From CAZUDI01 sp964618975 (lineage in GTDB: Bacteria > Desulfobacterota > Desulfomonilia > UBA1062), in the NCBI GenBank assembly GCA_964618975.1, contig CAZUDI010000088.1:1-8393 (forward strand): a DNA stretch of 8,393 nt, in the 5' to 3' direction. Numbering within the stretch: the first letter of the stretch is position 1; every line of letters begins with the position of its first letter. Positions 1 to 8,373 of the stretch are shown piece by piece. Made by a program: the position numbers and the translations under genes. Below the pieces are notes generated by a model. It was given only the letters and a program-made list of their open reading frames with translations, made no database searches and was not told where the DNA came from.

Positions 1-584
1 TGACCGTCGCGCGCGTCCCTGAGGGGCGTGAGGCGCACGCGGGCCCGGGGAAAGCCCCGGCGCGCATAGAGCGCTTCCACCATCCGTTCCTGCCCGGCGA
101 GCACGTCTTCCCGGTAGGTATCCCCCACCGTGACACGCATGGCTCCCAGGATTTCACGCTCGAAGAGCGGAAAGCCCCTCTCGAGTTGGATGTCCTTGAT
201 GCGCGGCAGGGGCTTGAGGACCAGGGTGATCTCCACCCCCCCGGGGACCTGGAGGGTGCGGACCTCGAGCACCTCGAAGAGGTGCGCTTCTTGAAGCCTC
301 AAGAGCGCTTCCTCGAGAATCTGCGCGCTAAAGGGGATCCCTTTCTCCAGCCGGAGCAGGCGGGCAGCCACCCGCTCCCAGGGCCGCTCAGGGTCCCGGG
401 CCCCCTGGACCTCGATGTCCACCCGGGCAATCACACTCTCCGGATCGCCGGAGACGGCACCCCCGGCGCCCCGGATAACGAGCAGCAAGACCAGGCACAC
501 AAGCACGGCCCGGCCGCGGCCCGCAAAACGCCGGGGCTTCAGCTCCCCCTCAGCGGAATTCAAGGCGGTACTGTATTTCGGCAC
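1..584 (-). CDS. Omp85/TamA-like outer-membrane assembly protein, N-terminal part (runs off the window)
   Basis: Partial gene: 194 codons read from a GTG at 584 down to base 1, with no stop. Residues 16-50 look like a Sec signal peptide: a basic stretch (PRRFAGRGR), a hydrophobic core (AVLVCLVLLLVI) and a small-residue region (GAGGAVSG). Residues 51-126 look like one POTRA domain, opening VIARVDIEVQG and closing on VEITLVLKPLP. A second POTRA starts at about 128 (RIKDIQLERG) and includes the typical helix and GF turn (MVEALYARRGFPRARV). POTRA repeats after a signal peptide are the hallmark of Omp85 proteins (BamA, TamA), whose C-terminal beta-barrel would lie outside the window. The frame overlaps the end of tamB by 35 bases if GTG 584 is the start; GGGGA at 595-591 could be its ribosome site. 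TTG 563 is an alternative start. Adjacency to tamB favours a TamA-like role over BamA, but this is inference. Confidence 0.8.
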   Translation of the reverse strand, partial: MPKYSTALNSAEGELKPRRFAGRGRAVLVCLVLLLVIRGAGGAVSGDPESVIARVDIEVQGARDPERPWERVAARLLRLEKGIPFSAQILEEALLRLQEAHLFEVLEVRTLQVPGGVEITLVLKPLPRIKDIQLERGFPLFEREILGAMRVTVGDTYREDVLAGQERMVEALYARRGFPRARVRLTPLRDARDG

Positions 585-3500
585 CGTATATCCCCAGCGA
601 GTCCTGAAACCCGTCGATCAGGAGGTTTTCGAGCAGCCGGTACTCCGCACTGGCCTCCTGGCGCAGCTGCCCCATCGTGTTTTCCATAACATACTCCACG
701 CGTACGCGGCGCGAGAGCTCCTTGCCCAGGACGACCCGGGTTCTCTCACCCTCATCCGTCACCTCCTGTTCGATCTTTGCCGTATCCAGGCCCGTGACCT
801 GCTTCAGGTCGCGTCCGAAACCCTGCGACAGGACTTCGGCCAGCAGCCCCGGGTTGACCAGGTCCCGGCCGGCGCGCGGCTGCATAAGTTCGGCGGTGGT
901 CTTGCCGAAGACGAGCAGCGCCATGATATCGCCGTCGCTGGCGGCCGGATTTGAGCTCAGGGCAAAGACGAGATTGTCGGAGGGGCCCGTGATATTCAGG
1001 GAGATGGTCCAGTCGCGCACATACGTCTCGCCTTCGAGATCGAAGCGGGCCTCTGTCCGGTAGGGGTTCACGAAATCGATCACCCCGCGGGTGAGGAAAA
1101 AGTCCCTTCCGCCAAAAAACAGGGTTCCCTCACGGCTTTCGACCCGGCCCACGATCACGGGGGCGGCGAGGGTTCCCTGGATGTTCAGATCGGGGTGAAT
1201 CTCGAGCTCGGCGAGATTGTTCTCAATCCTAAGCGGACTCAGGCGTGTGACGTAGATATCCAAGGCCGTCCTGTCCAGCAGCGGCCCGCCGGGCAGACGC
1301 CGCCCGGATGCATCGGGGGTCACCGGGGCTCCGATCGAGGGCTTAAGCTGCACGTCGCGCCAGTAGGTGCCCTCGAGCAGCACCAGCTCTCCGAGCACCA
1401 GGGGCCGCGTGGAGGTACCCTGGAGTGCCAGCGTGGCGTTCAGGACCATATCCGCCCTTTCAGGGACATGCAGCGGCAAGGCGGAGGCGACAAGCCTGAC
1501 ATCGAAGGCCTTAGGTCTAAGATCGGCGAACGCGATGGACCCTTCGAGGTTGAAGCTCCCGGTATCGAGCTGCCCGCCGATAGCGGCCAGATTGATACCC
1601 TCAGGCCTGATACGGATCCGGCCGGAGGTGTCATGGATGCGTTGCCCGAGAGGCACAATCAGAAAAGACAGCCCTTCCAGGTCAAGTTGCGCCTCGACGG
1701 CGGGGGCGATCCGTGTGCCGGTAATGTGCGCCCTGAGATGGGCCACACCCTCGGGTTCCCCGAGTTCCGTGATAAAGGGTGTGAGAAGCGCCAGGGGGAT
1801 ATCGCCCTGCACCCGCAGATCGAGCTTCCCCGCCAGATCGGCACGGCCTTCCACATCCAGACGCGCCCCCTCCCCTAACTTGATTGCCAGCGGCTCCCAG
1901 CGGAAAACGCCCTCGCTCAAGGACAGCTTGGCCGTATCGATCAGCACCCGGCCCGCCTGAGGACCCTGCAGTTCAAAACCCTCGATCTCACAGACAGCCC
2001 GCATCCGGGAAGGGACGTCCACGTTTCCCTCCGCCCGGAGCGTGCCGCTGAGGAGGCCCTGCAGCGACAGGGGCACGTCCCGAAGTTTAAGGTGGGCAAG
2101 CTCGATCCCCGCCGCCTTCAGCTCGCAGGCAAAAGCCTTTTCGCGCGTGATCCAGCCCTGTCCTATGACAACCCCCCCAGGGGCAAGCTCCACCCTGAAT
2201 GGTGCAAGGTCGAGACGGTGGCCCTCAAGGACGGCCCCGATCTCAAGGCGCCCCACTTCCTGGGGTCCGAACCCCAGGGCGTTGCCCAAAAGGCTCAGCC
2301 GACCCTGCGGCTGGGAACGGCGGCCATGCAGACGGGCTTCCAGCGCCAGATTCCCGCGCCAGGCGTCATCGAAATCCTCCAGATAGAGCGGGCGGGATTC
2401 TAGAGTGACGGCAAAGGCCGGGTCGGCTTCCAGCTTACCGGTCAAACGGTCCAGCAGATCGACATGTCCCTGGGCCCGCAGGATCGAGCGACCGTTGATA
2501 AGTTCGAGGCGATTGAGACTCAGGCGCCCTTCTTCCAGGCGGATGTTAGAGGCCACATCACCGATGCGCCGGGTTGCAGTCGCCAGACCGGCTAGGGAGA
2601 GGTTCGCCTGCGCCGAAGGATTCTTCAGGCGGCCTGTCACCTTCAGATCCCCGTCGAGCGTGCCCCGGGCGAGCCTGTCCGGAAAGAGGCGAGCCAGATC
2701 AAGGGCATGCACGCTGGCAATCAGCTGCAGGGGACCAGAGGTATCGCGGTGCAGGCCTTCGCCGAAGAGCCCCAGCAACCCCGAGGCCCTGAGACGGGCA
2801 TGCCCCTCTGCGAGCTCCAGACCTTCGAGATGCAGGGTCCCCTGGTTGTCAAGCCGTGCCCGGGCATCCAACCTCCCGAGAGGACGCCCCCGATAGGAGA
2901 GCGCCTGAACGGTGAGGCGGGCCTCCCCCTGCGGTCTTGGCAGTACCCCGGAAAGGTTCAGGTCAAGAGCGGCCGCCCCCCCCAGCCCCGCAAAACCCGC
3001 CCAGGCAGTCAGCCCTTCCAGCTGCCGGGCCGCACCGTGGACCCGCGCCTGTACCTCCCGCGAGGCGGGCCGGTAGTGTCCGGAGCCCCTGACCTCGAGC
3101 CCCGGGGCCTGGGCCTCACACACACGCACCTCGATGAGACCGCCCGCGATGTTGGCCTGGGCGTGGAGGTCGAGCTCATGCGGCATCCCTGGCGTGGGGG
3201 CGTGCAGCTGTCTGAGGGAAAGCGCGGCCTCCAGCGCGGCCTCCAGTCCTGCGGGCTTCAGTCCTCTGCCGCGGGCCGACAAGCGGGCCTGCCCCCGGCC
3301 GCTCAGGCCCACGCCGCCCCGCGACAGCTTAGACAGGTCGATTTCCTCGGCTATGGCGCTGAGCTCATAGCGCACCTGTTCCGGGTCCCACCCGCCCCGA
3401 AGTACGCCGCCCGGGCAGACGTCGGTGAGGTCGAGCTTCCCGTGAGCTATGGCCCGCCCGGAAAAGGCCATCAGCTCGAGGGTCTCGATGGTGAAAAAAT

Positions 3501-4455
3501 GGTCTTTGAGCCGTCCTGCGAGCCGGCCCGAGCCGAGCGGCCAGGAACGCAGGGTGCCGCCCGCATAGTCGAGCGTGAGGGAGACCTGCGGGTTCTCCAG
3601 GCCGCCCTCAAGCCGGCCTCTGACGCTCAGAGAGCCTGATGCCGGCCCCAGGCCAGGCATCAGGCCGGCCGCCTCTCTGAGCTCGAATGCCCCCGTGAGC
3701 GCCAGCTCGATCTGGGGATCGCTGAACAGGTTCTGTACCCGGCCCTCGAGGTTCGCGTGCGAAGCGGGCGTCTCCAGGCTGAGGGTCGCCAGTTCGAGGC
3801 GGCCGTCTTTGAGCGCGGCCGCAAGCTCCAGGCCCCCAATCGACAGGTTCCCGTCCGGGGAGGCGATTGTGCCCGACGCGGCCGCAAGACGCACCCTTCC
3901 CGCCCTTCGCCCCAGATCCAGTCGCCCCTGCAGATCGATACCCTCCAGCAGGAGCATGCGTCCTGACGCTTCCTGCCCCGCATGCAGACACCCCTGCACG
4001 ATTCTCAGCTCCCGGATGAGCGGGGCCTTCTCCGCGCGGCGCTCCGACTCATCGCGGCGCGGAGGAGTGAGGGCCTGCAGGAGATCGATGCTTCCGTCCG
4101 GGGCCTGCCGGAGATGGAAGTGCGGTTCTTCAAGGATCAGCTCCCGCAATACGATCCTCCCGAACAGAAGGCCTGCGGGCTCGATGGAGAGCCTCAGGCG
4201 CGCGGCATGGGCCAGATCCCGACCGTCCGGCGCCCTCAGGTGCACCCCCTCGAGGACCACGCCTACCTGCAGGCAGCTAAGATAGGCCCTGTCCCAGGCA
4301 AAATCCCCGGGGATAGAGGCATTGAGCCTGTCCCGCACAAAGGCCTGCCCCGCAGGAGAGTGCAGCCAGCCACACAGCCCGACGACGAGAAGGGCCCCTC
4401 CGGCCAGGACAAGGGCCAGCACCACCGTCACGATCTGTATCGATCTTTTCTCCAT
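550..4455 (-). CDS. tamB: TamB-like inner-membrane-anchored translocation/assembly protein (AsmA-like superfamily)
   Basis: A 1301-residue protein, close to the roughly 1260 residues of E. coli TamB. Residues 7-30 form a single N-terminal membrane anchor (IVTVVLALVLAGGALLVVGL). An AsmA-like start follows at about 50-130, with HLRAPDGRDL, RIVLRELILEEPHF and an acidic/basic linker near 133-142. The middle of about 1000 residues is repetitive beta-strand sequence of the form 'L.G.l..G.l.L.G', as expected for a periplasm-spanning hydrophobic groove. The C-terminal TamB (DUF490) domain is recognisable: GRVESREGTLFFGGRDF, then DIMALLVFGKTTAEL at 1176-1190, and an end in aromatic-rich beta strand (IQYRLEFR). 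Known family members work with an Omp85 partner in outer-membrane protein assembly and in phospholipid transport to the outer membrane. The downstream overlapping Omp85 gene fits that pairing. The start is ATG 4455, with only a weak GGA six bases upstream; it is preferred because the membrane anchor begins directly after it. Confidence 0.92.
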   Translation of the reverse strand: MEKRSIQIVTVVLALVLAGGALLVVGLCGWLHSPAGQAFVRDRLNASIPGDFAWDRAYLSCLQVGVVLEGVHLRAPDGRDLAHAARLRLSIEPAGLLFGRIVLRELILEEPHFHLRQAPDGSIDLLQALTPPRRDESERRAEKAPLIRELRIVQGCLHAGQEASGRMLLLEGIDLQGRLDLGRRAGRVRLAAASGTIASPDGNLSIGGLELAAALKDGRLELATLSLETPASHANLEGRVQNLFSDPQIELALTGAFELREAAGLMPGLGPASGSLSVRGRLEGGLENPQVSLTLDYAGGTLRSWPLGSGRLAGRLKDHFFTIETLELMAFSGRAIAHGKLDLTDVCPGGVLRGGWDPEQVRYELSAIAEEIDLSKLSRGGVGLSGRGQARLSARGRGLKPAGLEAALEAALSLRQLHAPTPGMPHELDLHAQANIAGGLIEVRVCEAQAPGLEVRGSGHYRPASREVQARVHGAARQLEGLTAWAGFAGLGGAAALDLNLSGVLPRPQGEARLTVQALSYRGRPLGRLDARARLDNQGTLHLEGLELAEGHARLRASGLLGLFGEGLHRDTSGPLQLIASVHALDLARLFPDRLARGTLDGDLKVTGRLKNPSAQANLSLAGLATATRRIGDVASNIRLEEGRLSLNRLELINGRSILRAQGHVDLLDRLTGKLEADPAFAVTLESRPLYLEDFDDAWRGNLALEARLHGRRSQPQGRLSLLGNALGFGPQEVGRLEIGAVLEGHRLDLAPFRVELAPGGVVIGQGWITREKAFACELKAAGIELAHLKLRDVPLSLQGLLSGTLRAEGNVDVPSRMRAVCEIEGFELQGPQAGRVLIDTAKLSLSEGVFRWEPLAIKLGEGARLDVEGRADLAGKLDLRVQGDIPLALLTPFITELGEPEGVAHLRAHITGTRIAPAVEAQLDLEGLSFLIVPLGQRIHDTSGRIRIRPEGINLAAIGGQLDTGSFNLEGSIAFADLRPKAFDVRLVASALPLHVPERADMVLNATLALQGTSTRPLVLGELVLLEGTYWRDVQLKPSIGAPVTPDASGRRLPGGPLLDRTALDIYVTRLSPLRIENNLAELEIHPDLNIQGTLAAPVIVGRVESREGTLFFGGRDFFLTRGVIDFVNPYRTEARFDLEGETYVRDWTISLNITGPSDNLVFALSSNPAASDGDIMALLVFGKTTAELMQPRAGRDLVNPGLLAEVLSQGFGRDLKQVTGLDTAKIEQEVTDEGERTRVVLGKELSRRVRVEYVMENTMGQLRQEASAEYRLLENLLIDGFQDSLGIYGAEIQYRLEFR

Positions 4456-4488
4456 ACGTTTCCGGACAGGCCGTCTGTGGATGAGACA

Positions 4489-4759
4489 ATCATGGGGATG
4501 AGCCCCGGGGCACTCCCGCTCCCTATACAGCCGGCAAAAACTCTCCTTTGCGGTTCAATGGCGCGTGGCTCCCAGGTAACCTCCCCCGCATGCGTCTTGC
4601 GCCACAATGCCCTGCAAAATAATGGGAAAATGGGAAGACCCCCGCCCCATATTCCGCCAGCAGCGTTCAATACGACCCGCCGCGATTGCTCCCAGGTGCA
4701 TAACAGACAGGACAACCTTGATTATCATGGGGATGAATCACGGGGCAAGCCCGGTCTCC
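4489..4759 (+). repeat. Pair of imperfect direct repeats flanking this interval (ATCATGGGGATGA units)
   Basis: ATCATGGGGATGA occurs exactly at 4489-4501 and again at 4724-4736, 235 bases apart on the same strand. Similarity continues downstream: the first copy runs on through CGGGGCACTCCCGCTCCCT and the second through CGGGGCAAGCCCGGTCTCCC, so each unit is about 35-38 bases with a few mismatches and small indels. The first copy includes the 10-base palindrome GCCCCGGGGC at 4502-4511; the second has lost it. The units lie about 34 bases and 270 bases from the tamB start. They could be binding sites, remnants of a duplicated segment or a dispersed repeat; the sequence alone does not decide. Confidence 0.55.
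4553..4697 (+). repeat. Second direct-repeat pair: GTTCAAT followed by GCTCCCAGGT
   Basis: GTTCAAT (4553-4559) with GCTCCCAGGT (4568-4577) recurs as GTTCAAT (4665-4671) with GCTCCCAGGT (4688-4697). The order and strand are the same, but the gap is 8 bases in the first copy and 16 in the second. Both lie between the two ATCATGGGGATGA units, giving the order A-B-B-A with all units in the same orientation. GTTCAAT alone appears a third time at 4953-4959, close to the ettA ribosome site. Seven-base matches are weak by themselves; the paired arrangement is what makes this worth noting. Confidence 0.4.
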
Positions 4760-4857
4760 CTTCAATGCCACAAACGGCAGCGGACCGCCATATAAGAAAC
4801 ATCCTCTAATCTTTTTTCAACTCTTCATTCCTAACTTATTACTTATGGATTATTCAG

Positions 4858-4882
4858 AAAACCCCGACGAGGGCTGTTTTTT
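4858..4882 (+). terminator. Terminator-like hairpin in the ettA upstream region
   Basis: The stem is AAAACCCC (4858-4865) paired with GGG (4871-4873) and GTTTT (4876-4880), with a two-base CT bulge at 4874-4875 and a five-base loop, GACGA. A run of six T (4877-4882) closes it, so on the plus strand it looks like an intrinsic terminator whose U-tract partly pairs with the A-run. No plus-strand gene ends just upstream. It would therefore either attenuate a long ettA leader, end a small RNA, or block stray transcription into ettA. The GC part of the stem is only four pairs, so it may be weak. Confidence 0.4.
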
Positions 4883-4969
4883 CGCTTTGAGAAACATGCA
4901 GATGATTATATGAAGGTGCCATCGACGGTAACGTTAGCGGCGGTCCCCGCAGGTTCAATTAGCGAAGAA

Positions 4970-4974
4970 AGAGG
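4970..4974 (+). promoter_or_regulatory. Ribosome binding site of ettA
   Basis: AGAGG, within the purine-rich run GAAGAAAGAGG, lies nine bases before ATG 4984. It supports that ATG as the ettA start, which also fits the family N-terminus. Confidence 0.65.
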
Positions 4975-4983
4975 TCTGTATCT

Positions 4984-6669
<1,686 letters not shown>

Positions 6670-6684
6670 GGCAGCGCACCCATA

Positions 6685-6734
6685 AGGGGGCTGAGGCCCC
6701 CTGCCCCGCCGGTGTCCGGTGACCCCGGCGGGGC
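6685..6734 (+). terminator. Two tandem GC-rich hairpins after ettA
   Basis: Hairpin 1 is AGGGGGC (6685-6691), loop TGAG, then GCCCCCT (6696-6702): a perfect 7-bp stem beginning 16 bases after the ettA stop. Hairpin 2 is GCCCCGCCGG (6703-6712) paired with CCGGCGGGGC (6725-6734): a perfect 10-bp stem with a 12-base loop. The two stems abut with no spacer. Neither is followed by a T-run; the nearest is eight T at 6786-6793, over 50 bases on. They may end the ettA transcript, protect its 3' end, or be a non-canonical terminator. Confidence 0.55.
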
Positions 6735-6839
6735 CCAAATCTGCACACGGCGCACCCCTGTCTCCATCCAGGCCTAAAACCCTCATTTTTTTTGATGAAT
6801 CTACCGAAAACACTCATGGATCAGGACGAGACCATCGAA

Positions 6840-6845
6840 AAGGGG
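6840..6845 (+). promoter_or_regulatory. Ribosome binding site deciding the MCP start
   Basis: AAGGGG lies six bases before ATG 6852. The in-frame upstream candidates TTG 6792 and ATG 6795 are preceded only by a T-run with no purine-rich site. This favours ATG 6852, which also puts the first membrane segment near residue 11, as is usual for chemoreceptors. Confidence 0.65.
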
Positions 6846-6851
6846 CCGGTT

Positions 6852-8339
6852 ATGCTCAAGAATCTCAGTATCGGACAGAAGTTGGCAATCGGGTTCGGGA
6901 TCTTCACCTTTGGGCTCTTTGCAAACAATATCGGTTCCTACCGTGACCTGAGCAACATGCACCAGCTCATCCTGGGCCTGGGCCAGGAGACCACGCGCGC
7001 CGTCACCCTGACCAACCGCCTCATCGCGCTGACCTGGCAGACACAGGCGGAGGGCTCGGCGCGCATTACGAGCCTGGGGGAGGAGTTCCAGCGTACCGCA
7101 GGCGAGCTACGCTCCCTGGTGGAAGGCCAAAATGACCCGCGCGAGAGGCTCATCCTCTACCACATCCCCGGGGGTGTCGACCGCCAGGAGGTGCTGCGCC
7201 TGGTGGAGGCGGCCGAGAAAGGCTATGCACGCCTGCGGGAAGACCCGTCCGCCCGGGGGGCACTGCTCGCCGACCTGGAGGGCGTGCTTACGGCCTATGT
7301 CGACGAGAACAACCTCATCGCCCGCACGGGTGATCGCTACCTCACCAGCACCGAACACTTCACGATCGGCTTCACCATCACCACCCTGATCATCTCCCTG
7401 CTGCTGTGGTACTGGATCCACCACATGGTCACACGAGAGGCCAACCGGGTGGTGGCCGGACTGCGGGACATCGCCGAGGGCGATGGCGATCTCTCTCAGC
7501 GCCTGGACGTGACGAGCAGTGACGAACTCGGCCGGCTGGCCTACTGGTTCAATGCCTTCATGGAAGGCCTGGAGGACATCATCCGTCAGGTCAAGGCCAG
7601 CGCGCACGTGGTCGACAGCACCACCACCGAGGTAGCCACGGGGGCATTGGGCCTCTCGGGCTCATCCCAGGAACAGGCCTCGGCCATCCAGGAAGTGGCC
7701 GCCACCATCGAGGAGATGACCGCCGCCATCAAGGCCACGGCGGACAATGCCTCCGAGGGCAGCCAGAAGACCCGCGCCTCCAAGACGGTGGCCCTGACCA
7801 TCGAGGACAAGACCCGGGAGCTTGTCGATGCTATGGCCGCCATCAAGGACTCCTCCCGCCAGATCAACGACATCATCTCCACGGTCAACGAGGTGGCCTT
7901 CCAGACCAACCTGCTGGCGCTTAACGCCGCCGTGGAGGCCGCCCGCGCCGGGGAGCACGGCAAGGGCTTCGCCGTGGTGGCCGAGGAGGTGCGGGCCCTG
8001 GCGCAGCGCTCCGGCCAGGCCTCGACCGAGATCCGCCGGCTGATCGAGGACGCGGTCACGCGCATCGAGGCCGGCGACAAGGTGGTCATGGAGACCGGGG
8101 AGGCCTTCAGGAACATCACCGGGCATATCGAGGAGATCGCCTCCCTCATGGAGATGATCGCCACGGCCTCCACCCAGCAGGCCAGCGGGATCGAGGAGCT
8201 CAACCGCTCGATTACGCAGATCGACCATACCACGCAGCACAACGCCACCCTGACCGAGGAGATCGCCGGCTCGGCCGAGAGCCTGAACGCCGTGGCCCGG
8301 ACCCTGGCCGATACCGTGGGGCGCTTCCGGGTGTCCTGA
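6852..8339 (+). CDS. Methyl-accepting chemotaxis protein (transmembrane chemoreceptor)
   Basis: A 495-residue receptor: TM1 at about 11-27 (LAIGFGIFTFGLFANNI), a periplasmic segment of about 140 residues, TM2 at about 170-190 (FTIGFTITTLIISLLLWYW), HAMP at about 193-247 (containing IAEGDGDLSQRL and DELGRLAYWFN), and a long coiled-coil signalling domain to the end. The hairpin tip EVAFQTNLLALNAAVEAARA (347-366), which contacts CheA and CheW, is intact. The distance from methylation helix 1 to the tip matches E. coli Tsr, suggesting the 36-heptad class. Candidate methylation pairs are Q273-E274, Q280-E281 and E287-E288, seven residues apart. There is no C-terminal CheR-tether pentapeptide of the NWETF type. 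The periplasmic part is mostly helical in character, perhaps four-helix-bundle-like, and shows no Cache or PAS motif I recognise, so the ligand is unknown. No che genes are in the window. Confidence 0.95.
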   Translation: MLKNLSIGQKLAIGFGIFTFGLFANNIGSYRDLSNMHQLILGLGQETTRAVTLTNRLIALTWQTQAEGSARITSLGEEFQRTAGELRSLVEGQNDPRERLILYHIPGGVDRQEVLRLVEAAEKGYARLREDPSARGALLADLEGVLTAYVDENNLIARTGDRYLTSTEHFTIGFTITTLIISLLLWYWIHHMVTREANRVVAGLRDIAEGDGDLSQRLDVTSSDELGRLAYWFNAFMEGLEDIIRQVKASAHVVDSTTTEVATGALGLSGSSQEQASAIQEVAATIEEMTAAIKATADNASEGSQKTRASKTVALTIEDKTRELVDAMAAIKDSSRQINDIISTVNEVAFQTNLLALNAAVEAARAGEHGKGFAVVAEEVRALAQRSGQASTEIRRLIEDAVTRIEAGDKVVMETGEAFRNITGHIEEIASLMEMIATASTQQASGIEELNRSITQIDHTTQHNATLTEEIAGSAESLNAVARTLADTVGRFRVS

Positions 8340-8373
8340 GGTGATGCCGCCTTCGGGAAAGGGGGCTCAGGAC
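8333..8373. terminator. Inverted repeat spanning the MCP stop, possible bidirectional terminator
   Basis: GTCCTGAG (8333-8340) is the exact reverse complement of CTCAGGAC (8366-8373). Inside it, CCTT (8350-8353) pairs with AAGG (8359-8362) around a CGGGA loop, and CC at 8347-8348 can pair with GG at 8364-8365, giving one long interrupted stem. No T-run follows within the window. The MCP stop codon sits in the left arm. Confidence 0.4.

Larger units (their letters stand above)
4456..4983. promoter_or_regulatory. Divergent intergenic region between tamB and ettA
   Basis: These 528 bases separate two divergently oriented genes and must contain their promoters if these are transcribed independently. 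The tamB-proximal part (4456-4790) is GC-rich and carries imperfect direct repeats, described separately. The stretch at about 4797-4912 is clearly AT-rich against the rest of the window and is the likeliest place for the ettA promoter, for example a GATTAT box at 4848-4853. I could not pair it with a convincing -35 box, so no promoter is assigned. A terminator-like hairpin and two very short ORFs lie just upstream of ettA. I see no convincing protein gene, tRNA or known RNA family here. Confidence 0.5.

Noticed and set aside
4428..4715. A 95-codon minus-strand ORF overlapping the tamB start
   Set aside because: It starts at a TTG with only a weak AAGG immediately before it, its translation matches nothing I recognise, and it runs through the direct repeats; probably a chance frame.
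2707..4809. Long plus-strand ORFs opposite tamB (about 310 codons at 2707-3639, 275 codons at 3982-4809)
   Set aside because: They are antisense to a clear TamB coding frame in GC-rich DNA, have proline/arginine/glycine-rich translations with no recognisable domain, and lack ribosome sites.
4887..4912. Possible ettA promoter using TTGAGA (4887-4892) and TATATG (4907-4912)
   Set aside because: The spacer is only 14 bases, too short for a normal sigma-70 promoter.
6775..6799. Possible flagellar sigma-28 promoter before the MCP (TAAA at 6775 and GATGAA near 6794)
   Set aside because: The spacing is about three bases too short and the -10 half matches poorly, so it does not meet the consensus.
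6792..6851. A 20-residue N-terminal extension of the MCP from TTG 6792 or ATG 6795
   Set aside because: No ribosome site precedes these starts, while AAGGGG lies six bases before ATG 6852; receptors usually begin just before TM1.
7586..8248. Minus-strand ORFs opposite the chemoreceptor signalling domain
   Set aside because: They mirror the conserved MCP hairpin coding frame and have no independent support.
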